The translations under genes were made by a program, and so were the position numbers. A stretch of DNA of 64,000 nucleotides from Sulfurimonas denitrificans DSM 1251. GTDB lineage: Bacteria; Campylobacterota; Campylobacteria; Campylobacterales; Sulfurimonadaceae. The DNA is taken from positions 1,426,001-1,490,000 of the forward strand of contig NC_007575.1 of the NCBI RefSeq assembly GCF_000012965.1. The letters run 5' to 3'. Numbering within the stretch: the stretch's first letter is position 1; every line of letters begins with the position of its first letter. Of this stretch, positions 47,408 through 56,154 are shown in pieces. The notes beneath the pieces were generated by a model. It was not told the origin of the DNA, did no database searches, and saw nothing but the letters and a program-made list of their open reading frames with translations.

Positions 47408-47941
47408 TTAAATTGCTTTTATAATATGTTCTATCATTTGAGTATTGATTCTTGCTTTTGAGAAACTAATCTCAACACCAAGATCTTCAACATCTACTTT
47501 AATACCATTGAAATTATCTTTTACAAATTTCAATGATATTTTAGAATTAAATCTACTACCTAATCCATTGCCTAAATCTTCCATAACTTTTGAATCAACA
47601 ACGCTGTCACTATATACGACTCCGCTGTAAACTCTGTTCGTTTTTGCTATATCTTTTCTCATAACTTCTGCAATTGCAGGTATTATTTCGATACGATTAT
47701 GCTCAGCAAGTAGTTTAATTAAATTTTCAACTTCTTTATAACCAGCCGACTTAACTGCTGCTAATAAAATTTCTGATTTTTGATCTCTACTTACATCTGG
47801 GTTATTAATAATTTGAATAAATTTCTTATCATTAAAAGCTTCAGACAATATAGAGAATATCAAAGCTATTTCTCGCATTGATTCTGCATTAGACCCTTGC
47901 TTAATAGCTTTGAGATATCTCTTTGCAATCAACTCTTCCAT
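47408..47941 (-). CDS. atpH: F1F0 ATP synthase delta subunit
   Basis: A 177-residue peripheral-stalk subunit. The N-terminal helical bundle starts [20 protein letters not shown] and the C-terminal domain has [20 protein letters not shown] and [19 protein letters not shown]. Its ATG overlaps the atpF stop by one base. Sequence conservation is low, as usual in this family. Confidence 0.92.
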   Translation of the reverse strand: MEELIAKRYLKAIKQGSNAESMREIALIFSILSEAFNDKKFIQIINNPDVSRDQKSEILLAAVKSAGYKEVENLIKLLAEHNRIEIIPAIAEVMRKDIAKTNRVYSGVVYSDSVVDSKVMEDLGNGLGSRFNSKISLKFVKDNFNGIKVDVEDLGVEISFSKARINTQMIEHIIKAI

Positions 47942-48450
47942 TATGCCACCTTCTTTAAGATAACATTAGCCATAGCTTCTTTGTCAAAAGAGTCATCACT
48001 CTGACTTAAGACTTCACCAAGTATGTTTTCAACGACACTTCTAACCATTTTTCTCTGTTCAAATTCCATAAGCGCAGCTTGCTGTTTTATCATTACTTCG
48101 ATATCATCATCACACTGTGCCATAATTGTGTCATTTAAAACTTTGTTCTCTTTTTTTGAACTTACTACTAAATCAGTAGCAAATTTTTCAGCCGCTACCA
48201 CTTTAGAAAGTACTTCTTTTTTAAGAGAAGCAGACTCTTTTAACTTATCTTGAACTTTTTTCATCTCATCGGCAATAGAGTTGCTTCTTGATGCAAAATA
48301 GTTCTTCGCCGGTTCTGCAACTAGATACCAGATAAGTCCAGCAAACAGTAAAAAGTTAACCGTTCTTTGGACAATATCAGTCTCTGCATTACCACTAGAT
48401 GCCAATGCATATGTTGATATCATTAGCATAAATACTAAAATTCTACTCAC
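47941..48450 (-). CDS. atpF: F1F0 ATP synthase b subunit
   Basis: A 169-residue protein: N-terminal signal-like or membrane segment (ILVFMLMISTYALA), span VNFLLFAGLIWYLVAEPAKN, then a long coiled coil. Together with the b' protein encoded 9 bases upstream, it makes a heterodimeric peripheral stalk, as in other Campylobacterota and in chloroplasts. Confidence 0.92.
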   Translation of the reverse strand: MSRILVFMLMISTYALASSGNAETDIVQRTVNFLLFAGLIWYLVAEPAKNYFASRSNSIADEMKKVQDKLKESASLKKEVLSKVVAAEKFATDLVVSSKKENKVLNDTIMAQCDDDIEVMIKQQAALMEFEQRKMVRSVVENILGEVLSQSDDSFDKEAMANVILKKVA

Positions 48451-48459
48451 ACGACATCC

Positions 48460-48882
48460 TTATATTTGACTAAATTTAGCTTTTACAGCTTCTTTGAACA
48501 GTGGCATTTGTGATTTTAAATCACCACTTAACTGCTCACGAGTACGAGCTAGTAACTGCTCAAATTCTAAATACTGACTAGCTAATTCAGCACGTTTTGC
48601 TTCTAATTTACTCTCTGCCAACTCTTTAGCATCCGCAATAACTTTTTCTCTCAGGGCCGAAGCTTCCAATTTAGCACTTACAATTATTGATTTAGCTTTT
48701 GATTCAAGTTCATTGATTTCATCATCATTAGAACCTACTTTTTCTAGGTCTTTTTTGATGTCTTCATCTCTTTTATTCATGTAAGCAAATAATGGATTGT
48801 AAAGCCAACTGTTTAGAACGGCAATAAGAGTAAGAAACACGATTAATGTAGCTACAAGCAGTATCGGATTTATATCTAACAT
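48460..48882 (-). CDS. atpF': F1F0 ATP synthase b' subunit
   Basis: A 140-residue protein with a span at 5-27 (NPILLVATLIVFLTLIAVLNSW), then LYNPLFAYMNKRDEDIKKDL and a coiled coil. It is the first gene of the operon: minus-strand AGGAGGT at 48886-48892 and a TATAAT at 48905-48910 precede it. Genes for subunits a (atpB) and c (atpE) are not in this window, as expected in this phylum where they lie elsewhere. Confidence 0.93.
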   Translation of the reverse strand: MLDINPILLVATLIVFLTLIAVLNSWLYNPLFAYMNKRDEDIKKDLEKVGSNDDEINELESKAKSIIVSAKLEASALREKVIADAKELAESKLEAKRAELASQYLEFEQLLARTREQLSGDLKSQMPLFKEAVKAKFSQI

Positions 48883-48885
48883 AGC

Positions 48886-48910
48886 ACCTCCTAAAAGTTG
48901 CGTGATTATA
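48886..48910 (-). promoter_or_regulatory. Promoter and strong ribosome binding site of the atp operon
   Basis: On the minus strand, TATAAT (48905-48910) and AGGAGGT (48886-48892, the best Shine-Dalgarno match I saw in the window) precede the atpF' start. The 124-base gap after parB fits an operon start here. Confidence 0.65.
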
Positions 48911-49006
48911 CTATTTTAAAATTAAAAGAATTGTTAAACTGATAAAATTTTTAAATTATTTTTATATTATTTATTAATAATGTTTAAAATATTCTACAAC
49001 ATAAAT

Positions 49007-49849
49007 TTATTTTGATATGTTTTGTAGAAATAGCTCCAATTGTAGTTCGTTCTTAAACTCAATTGTTAAATTTTTATTTGAACTTTTTGCTATAAATCCA
49101 AGCTGAAGCAATCTATCTTTTATAGCTTTAAAATCATATAAAGTTACTTCACTTTCTTTTTTTGTTTCATTATTATTATTTTTCATACTCTTAATAACCG
49201 TTTCAACTTCTCTAACACTTAGTTTTTGTCCAATAATAGAGTTTACGATAAGTTGCTGCTGCTTTTCATCAAGTCCAACTAAAACTTTTGCGTGGCCTGT
49301 TGTGATTTTTTTCTCAATAAGAGCTCTTTGAGTTTTTTGCGAAAGTTGCAGAAGTCTGATGGTATTTGTAATGTGCGTTCTACTTTTATGTATTTTTGTA
49401 GATAGCTCTTCTTGTGTAATGTTGTGAAGTTTAATAAGTTCACCATATGCATGTGCGAGTTCAATAGAGTTAAGCTCATCTCTTTGAATATTTTCAATAA
49501 GTGCAAACTGTCTCATCTTCTGTTCATCACTGTTTAAAACAATCGCACGAATTGTTTTTAATTTTGCCAATTTTGATGCACGAAGTCTTCTCTCTCCAGC
49601 AATTAAAACATAGCCATCAACATCTTCAGTTACTATAATTGGTTGGATAAGTCCATCATTTTTTATAGACTCTCCAAGTTCAAAAAGTGAACTCTCTTCA
49701 AAGTGTTTTCTTGGTTGATATGGATTTGGTCTTATATCTTTAAGAGGGATTTCTACAATTGAGTCCTTTTGAGGAACCTCATTTTCATAAGCTTCATCAA
49801 TTTCACCTAAAAGTTCACCCAATCCTCTGCCTAATCTTTGTGTCTTCAT
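49007..49849 (-). CDS. parB: Chromosome partitioning protein ParB (Spo0J-like)
   Basis: A 280-residue CTPase and DNA-binding protein: RGLGELLGEIDEAYE at the start, the ParB/Srx motif [20 protein letters not shown] with LIAGERRLRASKLAKL, the HTH (ITQEELSTKIHKSRTHITNT) and a C-terminal dimerisation domain. It loads on parS sites and works with ParA, whose gene overlaps by 4 bases. I saw no parS-like palindrome in the window. Confidence 0.95.
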   Translation of the reverse strand: MKTQRLGRGLGELLGEIDEAYENEVPQKDSIVEIPLKDIRPNPYQPRKHFEESSLFELGESIKNDGLIQPIIVTEDVDGYVLIAGERRLRASKLAKLKTIRAIVLNSDEQKMRQFALIENIQRDELNSIELAHAYGELIKLHNITQEELSTKIHKSRTHITNTIRLLQLSQKTQRALIEKKITTGHAKVLVGLDEKQQQLIVNSIIGQKLSVREVETVIKSMKNNNNETKKESEVTLYDFKAIKDRLLQLGFIAKSSNKNLTIEFKNELQLELFLQNISK

Positions 49850-50631
49850 ACTTTCATAATCGCTTGTGCTAAATTTTGATAAGAGACAGATCCCATCGAT
49901 TTTACATCATATAAAATTGCAGGTTTCCCAAATGATGGAGATTCTGCTAACTTAACATTTCTAGGAACTACTATAATCTCTCCATCCATATCTTTAAAAA
50001 GTTTAGCGCTAAAATGTTGTCTTAAATCAGCAAAAACTTGCTTTGATAGATTGTTTTGAGCACTAAACATGGTTGGTAGGAAACCTCTAATAACTAACTT
50101 CTGATTGATTGATTTTCTAACTAACTTTACAGTATTTAAAAGCTGTGCTAATCCTTCAAGTGCAAAAAATTCGCATTGAATTGGAATGATTACAGAATTT
50201 GAAGCTGAGAGCGCATTTATTGTCATTGGACCCAATGCTGGTGGAGAATCTATAATAATATAGTCATAATCTTTTAAAACACTAGATATTGCTTTTTTTA
50301 GTAACAGCTCACGACCTTTTGAATTTTGCGCATCATAATACTCTTTTTCTATACCAACCAAACCAATATTTGATGGTGCTAAGTGCAGAGTTGGAAGTTC
50401 TGATTTTAAGATAATATCTTTTAATTTTTTTGTGCCTATTAGTACATGGTATATATTAAACTCATAATCATTTCTGTGAAAACCTAATGAAGTTGTAGCA
50501 TTTGCCTGAGGGTCTGAGTCAATTAAAAGCACTTTTTTTTCTGCTACGGCAAGTGATGCAGCTAAGTTTACAGCAGTAGTCGTTTTACCAACGCCGCCCT
50601 TTTGGTTTGCAATTACAATCACTTCACTCAT
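49846..50631 (-). CDS. parA: Chromosome partitioning ATPase ParA (Soj-like)
   Basis: A 261-residue deviant-Walker ATPase: IANQKGGVGKTTTAVNLAAS with the signature Lys, IDSDPQANATTSLGFHR, DYIIIDSPPALGPMTINALS. It forms gradients on the nucleoid and moves ParB-bound origins. It overlaps both parB and birA by 4 bases. Confidence 0.95.
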   Translation of the reverse strand: MSEVIVIANQKGGVGKTTTAVNLAASLAVAEKKVLLIDSDPQANATTSLGFHRNDYEFNIYHVLIGTKKLKDIILKSELPTLHLAPSNIGLVGIEKEYYDAQNSKGRELLLKKAISSVLKDYDYIIIDSPPALGPMTINALSASNSVIIPIQCEFFALEGLAQLLNTVKLVRKSINQKLVIRGFLPTMFSAQNNLSKQVFADLRQHFSAKLFKDMDGEIIVVPRNVKLAESPSFGKPAILYDVKSMGSVSYQNLAQAIMKV

Positions 50632-51263
50632 CGTCTGCTATATATCCTCTCGCCGTTGATTACAATTGAGCCATCATCTTGCAATGTGACATTACCTAAA
50701 GAAATTATTAAATTTTTATCATGCGTGTAAAAGTTTTGATTCTTGTCAAATTCTAACTTATATTTACTAAAAACTTGCTTCCATAAGCTCTTTTTTTTGA
50801 TATTAATAAAATATCTCTCTAAAAGAAAATCTCTTTTTAAAACAATATCTAACTTTGTAAAACCTTCTGGTGATTCAACTATATTCAATCCGACGCCACA
50901 AACGACGTTATCTTTAACTATATTTGTAATCATGCCGCCAATTTTCTTTTCACATATATATAAATCATTTGGCCATTTAAGCCAAATTTTTGAGCCAAGT
51001 TCTTCTAATGTCTCTTTTAGTATATAGGAAAAATATATAGATGCCGACTCTAATTTCAAATCTGTTGGCAATTCGCTAAATGGAATTGCAAATGATAAAA
51101 AAAGATTGTTTTTTATAGAGTCCCACTTATTATCTCTACTACCAACGCCATCTGTTTGAACATCAGCTACAACAGCATAAGGAAGAGAAACCTCTTCTTT
51201 TAAAATTAACTCTTTTAAATATTTCTGCGTTGAATCAACGCACTCAAGATAGAGTATCTGCAA
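50628..51263 (-). CDS. birA: Biotin-[acetyl-CoA-carboxylase] ligase, short form without HTH
   Basis: A 211-residue enzyme that attaches biotin to the carboxyl carrier protein. It starts straight with the catalytic domain (LECVDSTQKYLKELI), with DGVGSRDNKWDS in place of the usual biotin-binding GRGRxGRxW, then LKWPNDLYICEKKIGGMI and GVGLNI. It lacks the N-terminal repressor HTH of E. coli BirA, so it does not regulate biotin genes. The changed loop (residues 36-47) is worth noting. It overlaps fmt by 20 bases. Confidence 0.9.
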   Translation of the reverse strand: MQILYLECVDSTQKYLKELILKEEVSLPYAVVADVQTDGVGSRDNKWDSIKNNLFLSFAIPFSELPTDLKLESASIYFSYILKETLEELGSKIWLKWPNDLYICEKKIGGMITNIVKDNVVCGVGLNIVESPEGFTKLDIVLKRDFLLERYFINIKKKSLWKQVFSKYKLEFDKNQNFYTHDKNLIISLGNVTLQDDGSIVINGERIYSRR

Positions 51264-52152
51264 TATTTAATCTTTTTCCATTTATATAAGAGAGCGCTGA
51301 CATCTCATTTTTTGACTCTGGCTGTAGCGTTATCACTTTTATACTCCCTTTTTTACATCCAACTATAATGCTATCTTTTTGAATATCTAAGATTCTACCA
51401 GACTCATTTTGACTCTCTTTTTCGAACAACTCAATCTTTTTTAACTTTAATCCTGATGTCAAATAGATACCTGGCCATGGAGTAAATGCGCGATATTTAT
51501 TAAATATAGCAGTAGCGTTATCAAACTCTACCTCACCATCTTGTTTGGTTATTTTTTTACAATGTGAAGATAGTGAATCATCTTGTATTTTTGGCGTATA
51601 TTGCACAAAGTTTTCTAGTACATCTATAGTCAAATCAGATGCAACTTCAGTAAGTCTTGAAAAAAGGGATTCTGACATCTCATCTGCATCTACCTCTATC
51701 TCTTTGATTTTTAAAATATCACCAGTATCAAGCCCCTCATTCATAAGCATTGCAGTTACACCTGTTTTAACATCGCCATGGAGGAGAGTTTGCTGGATTG
51801 GACTTGCGCCTCTGTAATGAGGCAAAATAGATGCATGTAGATTTATGCAAGGAGCGTGTTTTAGTATCTCAAGTGGTAGTATCTGACCATAAGCAGCTAC
51901 AACTATATAATCACACTCTATGCTTGTAACCTCTGCTACAGTCTCTTTATCTCTAAGTCTGCTTGGCTGAGAAATTGCAATACCATATTTGAGTGCTATA
52001 TTTTTTGCAGCTGGAGGAGTTAAGATTTTTTTGCGCCCTACTGGCTTATCAGGCTGTGTGTAAAGAGCTACTACTTCTATATTTTTTGTATTTAATAATT
52101 TTTCTAATATATGAGCTGCATAATCGGGTGTCCCCATGAAAATGATTTTCAT
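51244..52152 (-). CDS. fmt: Methionyl-tRNA formyltransferase
   Basis: A 302-residue enzyme: IIFMGTPDYAAHILEKLL, the formyl-binding region PCINLHASILPHYRGASPIQ with catalytic Asn/His, GVTAMLMNEGLDTGDILK and the C-terminal tRNA-binding domain (KYRAFTPWPGIYLTSGLKL). It formylates initiator Met-tRNA. It overlaps proB by one base and birA by 20 bases. Confidence 0.96.
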   Translation of the reverse strand: MKIIFMGTPDYAAHILEKLLNTKNIEVVALYTQPDKPVGRKKILTPPAAKNIALKYGIAISQPSRLRDKETVAEVTSIECDYIVVAAYGQILPLEILKHAPCINLHASILPHYRGASPIQQTLLHGDVKTGVTAMLMNEGLDTGDILKIKEIEVDADEMSESLFSRLTEVASDLTIDVLENFVQYTPKIQDDSLSSHCKKITKQDGEVEFDNATAIFNKYRAFTPWPGIYLTSGLKLKKIELFEKESQNESGRILDIQKDSIIVGCKKGSIKVITLQPESKNEMSALSYINGKRLNIADTLS

Positions 52153-52916
52153 TAATTACTACATGTAAAGAGAGTTCCGCCTGTGTGATTGCCCTCTAAC
52201 ATCAAGCTTTTTATATCATCTAAATTGTATCCGCTTGTAAGAACCATATCTATTTTATTATTCAAAAGATAGTTAGCGGCTTTTAGCTTTGTTAAAATTC
52301 CACCCGTTGCAAAAGCTCCATGAGGAGTTGCATCTTTTTCAAGCTCATCTGCATCAACACTATTTACAGTTTTTAAAGCCTTTGCATCTGAGAATTTTCT
52401 TGGATCTTTATCATAGTAAGCATCTATGTCGGAGAGAATTATCAGCAAATCTGAATCTGTATATTTTGCTACATAGGCTGATAGTTGATCATTATCTCCA
52501 ACTACTAACTCTTTTGTAGTTGTCGCATCATTCTCGTTTATAATGGGAATAACTCCATTTGATAAAAGTGTATCAACTGTATCTTTGATTTTTCTGCTCT
52601 CATCTTCCATTTTAAAATTTGCTGCAGTTACTAAAACCTGAGCTGTTAAAATACCATGCGTAGCAAATTTTTTAGCGTATTTTTTCATAAGTATTGGTTG
52701 TCCGATAGAGGCTAGTGCTTGTTTATTTTGTAATATACTTCTATCTAACTTTAGTGCTGTATATCCAGCAGCAACGGCACCAGATGAAACAAGTATCACT
52801 TCAGAGCTTTTTCTAAGTTCAACCAAGAAATCAACTAAATTTCTCATCCTCTGTAATGCTATCGCATCATTTTCTGTTAGTACTGCGCTTCCAACTTTAA
52901 CAACAACTCTTTTCAT
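52152..52916 (-). CDS. proB: Glutamate 5-kinase, short form without PUA domain
   Basis: A 254-residue amino acid kinase: VVVKVGSAVLTENDAIA, ILVSSGAVAAGYTALKL, PIINENDATTTKELVVGDND and PHGAFATGGILTKLKAA. It is about 110 residues shorter than the E. coli enzyme because the C-terminal PUA domain is missing, as in other Campylobacterota. First enzyme of proline synthesis. Confidence 0.95.
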   Translation of the reverse strand: MKRVVVKVGSAVLTENDAIALQRMRNLVDFLVELRKSSEVILVSSGAVAAGYTALKLDRSILQNKQALASIGQPILMKKYAKKFATHGILTAQVLVTAANFKMEDESRKIKDTVDTLLSNGVIPIINENDATTTKELVVGDNDQLSAYVAKYTDSDLLIILSDIDAYYDKDPRKFSDAKALKTVNSVDADELEKDATPHGAFATGGILTKLKAANYLLNNKIDMVLTSGYNLDDIKSLMLEGNHTGGTLFTCSN

Positions 52917-52944
52917 TTTTTTATCTCTATATTTTAAAAATCAA

Positions 52945-54054
52945 CTACTTACTATAAATTCTATTTGTTTGAACTAGGTTAAATAGTGCATGTTTTAGAG
53001 GGTCAATATTTTTGTTTGTCGCAGATGAGATTGGCATAACAAAATATGGAATCTCTCTGTCATATCCAAGAGTCTCATCTGCACTATCTTGAATAAAATA
53101 TGGAAGATTTTTATCAAAATTAAGATTACTGTTGCTAGTAGCCTTTACTCCTACAATTTCCATAAAACTATTTACCAAATCATTAATTTCATCTTGAGCA
53201 ACAGCATCTGCTCTTGTTAATGCGATTGCATATTTGCTACTTCCAAGTTTATCTGAAAATGCTCCGACTTCTGCTTTTAGTGTTTCTATCTGCTCTTTTA
53301 AATCTCTATATGAAGCTAAATCTACCATAAAGAGTAGTATCTGAGTTCTCTCAATATGTCTTAAAAACTCTATACCAAGACCTTTGCCCTCATGAGCTCC
53401 GCCAATAATTCCAGGAATATCTGCCATAATAAATGATTCAAAATCACCTATGTTAACTTGACCTAACTTTGGAGTAAGTGTTGTAAATTCATAGTTTGCA
53501 ATCTCTGGACGCGCATTTGATACTGTTGAGATAAGTGTTGATTTTCCTACGTTTGGAAAACCAACCAATCCAACATCCGCTATAAGCTTAAGGTCTAATT
53601 TTATTCTTCTAGTCTCGCCTTTTTCGCCAGGTTGAGCGTATGTTGGTCTTTGGTTTGTAGATGACTTAAAGTGAGTGTTTCCAAGCCCACCTCTTCCGCC
53701 GCTAATGAAAAGTTCTTCTTGCCCGTCTATGAGCATATCAAACAAAACTTCTTCACTGTCCATATCTATAATCTGTGTACCAGGTGGAACAATAATTACT
53801 TTTTTAACACCTGATTTTCCAGACATATTTGAGCTCTCGCCTGGAGCACCATTATCTGCTTTTATATGCATTTTCTTTTGAAAATGCGAGAGTGTATGAG
53901 TGTTGTTGTCACATTTAAACCAAATGTCACCACCTTTTCCACCATCACCGCCATTTGGGCCACCATTAACAACAAATTTTTCACGACGAAAAGAGACGCA
54001 TCCTTGCCCGCCTTTTCCTGAAGAAACTGTAAGTTCTACGACATCTGTAAACAT
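52945..54054 (-). CDS. obgE: GTPase ObgE/CgtA, 50S assembly factor
   Basis: A 369-residue protein with the glycine-rich Obg domain (VELTVSSGKGGQGCVSFRRE; NGGDGGKGGDIWFKCDNN) and a G domain: G1 GFPNVGKSTLIST, G2 NYEFTTLTPKLGQV, G3 DIPGIIGGAHEGKGLG. The G4 position reads TRAD, with Arg for the nearly invariant Lys of N/TKxD. It has no long C-terminal extension. It lies 132 bases after rpmA, where an RNA hairpin follows the rpmA stop. Confidence 0.94.
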   Translation of the reverse strand: MFTDVVELTVSSGKGGQGCVSFRREKFVVNGGPNGGDGGKGGDIWFKCDNNTHTLSHFQKKMHIKADNGAPGESSNMSGKSGVKKVIIVPPGTQIIDMDSEEVLFDMLIDGQEELFISGGRGGLGNTHFKSSTNQRPTYAQPGEKGETRRIKLDLKLIADVGLVGFPNVGKSTLISTVSNARPEIANYEFTTLTPKLGQVNIGDFESFIMADIPGIIGGAHEGKGLGIEFLRHIERTQILLFMVDLASYRDLKEQIETLKAEVGAFSDKLGSSKYAIALTRADAVAQDEINDLVNSFMEIVGVKATSNSNLNFDKNLPYFIQDSADETLGYDREIPYFVMPISSATNKNIDPLKHALFNLVQTNRIYSK

Positions 54055-54156
54055 GAAAATCCTTGAGTGTTAATACTTAAAAATAAACTATATCAAAAGA
54101 GTAAATTGTTAAATATTTAAATTATCTAGGCGTAAAAACCTAATATTTGAAGAGAA

Positions 54157-54180
54157 ATATATGGGCAAAAGCCCAAATAT
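54157..54180 (-). terminator. Hairpin just after rpmA
   Basis: ATATTTGGGC, a 4-base loop and GCCCATATAT form a 9-of-10 bp stem on the minus strand, 7 bases past the rpmA stop. There is no strong T-run, so this may be an attenuating or protective hairpin rather than a full terminator. Confidence 0.4.
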
Positions 54181-54186
54181 TATAAA

Positions 54187-54444
54187 TTATGCAGCAGGAA
54201 CGATTGAAACTTGTTGGCGTTTTTTATCTTTTCTGTGAAAAGTTACAACACCAGCAACTAGAGCAAAAATTGTATGGTCTTTTCCCATACCAACATTTTT
54301 ACCTGGATGAATTTTAGTTCCTCTTTGGCGAATGATGATGTTACCAGGTATTACAACCTCTCCACCATATTTTTTTACACCAAGTCTTCTACCAGCCGAG
54401 TCACGATTATTCTGTGTACTACCTTGACCTTTTTTATGTGCCAT
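54187..54444 (-). CDS. rpmA: Ribosomal protein bL27
   Basis: An 85-residue protein beginning [20 protein letters not shown] with the block [19 protein letters not shown]. The N-terminal tail reaches the peptidyl transferase centre and needs no cleavage here. It follows rplU by 31 bases. Confidence 0.97.
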   Translation of the reverse strand: MAHKKGQGSTQNNRDSAGRRLGVKKYGGEVVIPGNIIIRQRGTKIHPGKNVGMGKDHTIFALVAGVVTFHRKDKKRQQVSIVPAA

Positions 54445-54475
54445 CTTAATTCTCCTTAGTTAATTTACAGCTCTA

Positions 54476-54784
54476 TTATGCCGCTATTTTAGTGATACGA
54501 ACGCGTGTATAATCTCTTCTAAAGCCTCTTTTAACTTTAGAATCTTTACGACGACGCTTTTTAAAAGTTATAACTTTCTTATCACGACCCTCATTAATAA
54601 CCTCAGCAGTTACAACAGCGCCTTCTAAAAAAGGTGCTCCCATTTTAAGTTCGCCTGCGTTAACAGCTAGAACTTCTTTGATTTCAAAAGTAGCTTTAGG
54701 CTCAAGAGTCATTCTATCAAATAATAAAATGTCGCCTTCTTGAACTTTATACTGCTTGCCACCGTTTTTGATAATTGCGTACAT
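54476..54784 (-). CDS. rplU: Ribosomal protein bL21
   Basis: A 102-residue protein: [20 protein letters not shown] and [23 protein letters not shown] 54784 is chosen over the in-frame TTG 54790 because AAGGAA (54791-54796) directly abuts the TTG but is at normal distance from the ATG. It starts the rplU-rpmA unit and the long core block downstream. Confidence 0.96.
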   Translation of the reverse strand: MYAIIKNGGKQYKVQEGDILLFDRMTLEPKATFEIKEVLAVNAGELKMGAPFLEGAVVTAEVINEGRDKKVITFKKRRRKDSKVKRGFRRDYTRVRITKIAA

Positions 54785-54874
54785 ATACAATTCCTTAAAT
54801 CTTTAAATACTTATAGCTCTCAAAAAACATAAATCTAATGCTTTTATCGATTTCGTTTCTACAAAAAGTTCGGA

Positions 54875-54880
54875 ATTATA
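54875..54880 (-). promoter_or_regulatory. -10 box upstream of rplU
   Basis: Minus-strand TATAAT 91 bases before the rplU start, leaving a leader of about 80 bases. I do not see a known L21 autoregulatory fold in that leader. Confidence 0.5.
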
Positions 54881-54927
54881 CTCTTAGTAGCTTTAAGTTT
54901 TGTTTAACTTACAATAAAAACTTTTTA

Positions 54928-56154
54928 CTACTTATAAATTTCACAATTGAGTATTCTTATAAATTTTTCAGCTAGCTTATCATAAGTAAAATGTTCAAGT
55001 ACATAAGATTTTGCATTTCCCCCAAAATTGTCCCTTTCTGTTTTGTCCATATTATAAAATTTCAATATGGCAGTAGCTATCTCTTTTGAATTTTCAGCCT
55101 CAACAGATATACCACAATTAGACAAGCCAACGATATTATTTGACGTATCAATAGAGTGTAAGATTGGTTTAGCACTATACATGTAATCGTATAACTTGTT
55201 TGGAGAGACTCCGTATTTAAAAAGTTTTTCTTTTTGGAGTCCTATATAACAGACATCAAACAGCTCAAGCATTGAGTGAATTTCCAATTTTTCTATTGAA
55301 TCAATAAAAATAACATTTGATAAAGCTTCTGCTTTTTTTATTAAATTTTCTTTCTCTTGCCCATCGCCTACAATCACAAAGTAAATGTCACTATGTTTTG
55401 CTAAAATCTCTGCAGCTTCTATTAGATAAGTAATAGCATTTGAGATGCCTAATTTACCTGTGTATCCAATAATAAATCTATTTTTGGGAATTAAATCTGA
55501 AATAGATACATCCAACTTTTTTATATTTTTCATCTCTTGTAAAAAAATTCCATTTGAAACCCAGTTAGCTTCTCTATTGATACCCAGCTCTTTTACATGT
55601 TCTGTATAATTTTGAAGATTTGAGACTAAAATATCGGACTTTTTTAATGCAAACTTCTCAAATAAACCCATAAATTTTATAAATAGATTATTTTTTGAAA
55701 AACCACCAATCTCAACAAGAGTCATAGGCCAGATATCTCTTACTTCAAATACTAGCTTTGCATTAAATTTTTTTGATAAATAATATGCTGGAATAATTGC
55801 AAAAGGTGCAGTTGTTGAGCAGATTATTATATCTGGCTTTTCATCTAAATATTTAGTAACAAAAAAAAGTTTATAAGCAAATTCAAACCACTTTAATGCT
55901 CTTTTTTTATCAAATGATTTAGAATATTTCATAACTTTTACCCAAAGATAATCTACACCATCAATATTTTCATTTTTATATGAACTGTTTTGCATATTTG
56001 GAAACTTTTTTAAAAAGTGAGAGTACGAAGCAGTGATTATTGTAGTTTTATAACCTTTATTGATGAACTCTTTAGCAAGATAATAGTGCCTAAATGTCAT
56101 ACCATATCTTGGGCTGCCTGCATATTCATTAATAATTAAAATTTTTTTATTCAT
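54928..56154 (-). CDS. Glycosyltransferase family 4, WbuB-like
   Basis: A 408-residue GT-B enzyme. The start ILIINEYAGSPRYGMTFRHY and FEVRDIWPMTLVEIGGFSKN are typical of the WbuB group that transfers N-acetylated deoxy-sugars in O-antigen repeat synthesis; the C-terminal half has VGDGQEKENLIKKAEALSNV and GVSPNKLYDYMYSAKPILHS, the nucleotide-sugar site. The donor cannot be read off. It is the last gene of the polysaccharide run and overlaps the epimerase gene by 8 bases. Confidence 0.85.
   Translation of the reverse strand: MNKKILIINEYAGSPRYGMTFRHYYLAKEFINKGYKTTIITASYSHFLKKFPNMQNSSYKNENIDGVDYLWVKVMKYSKSFDKKRALKWFEFAYKLFFVTKYLDEKPDIIICSTTAPFAIIPAYYLSKKFNAKLVFEVRDIWPMTLVEIGGFSKNNLFIKFMGLFEKFALKKSDILVSNLQNYTEHVKELGINREANWVSNGIFLQEMKNIKKLDVSISDLIPKNRFIIGYTGKLGISNAITYLIEAAEILAKHSDIYFVIVGDGQEKENLIKKAEALSNVIFIDSIEKLEIHSMLELFDVCYIGLQKEKLFKYGVSPNKLYDYMYSAKPILHSIDTSNNIVGLSNCGISVEAENSKEIATAILKFYNMDKTERDNFGGNAKSYVLEHFTYDKLAEKFIRILNCEIYK

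Noticed and set aside
49007-50631. parS centromere site near parAB
   Set aside because: I looked for a TGTTTCACGTGAAACA-like palindrome across the window and saw none.
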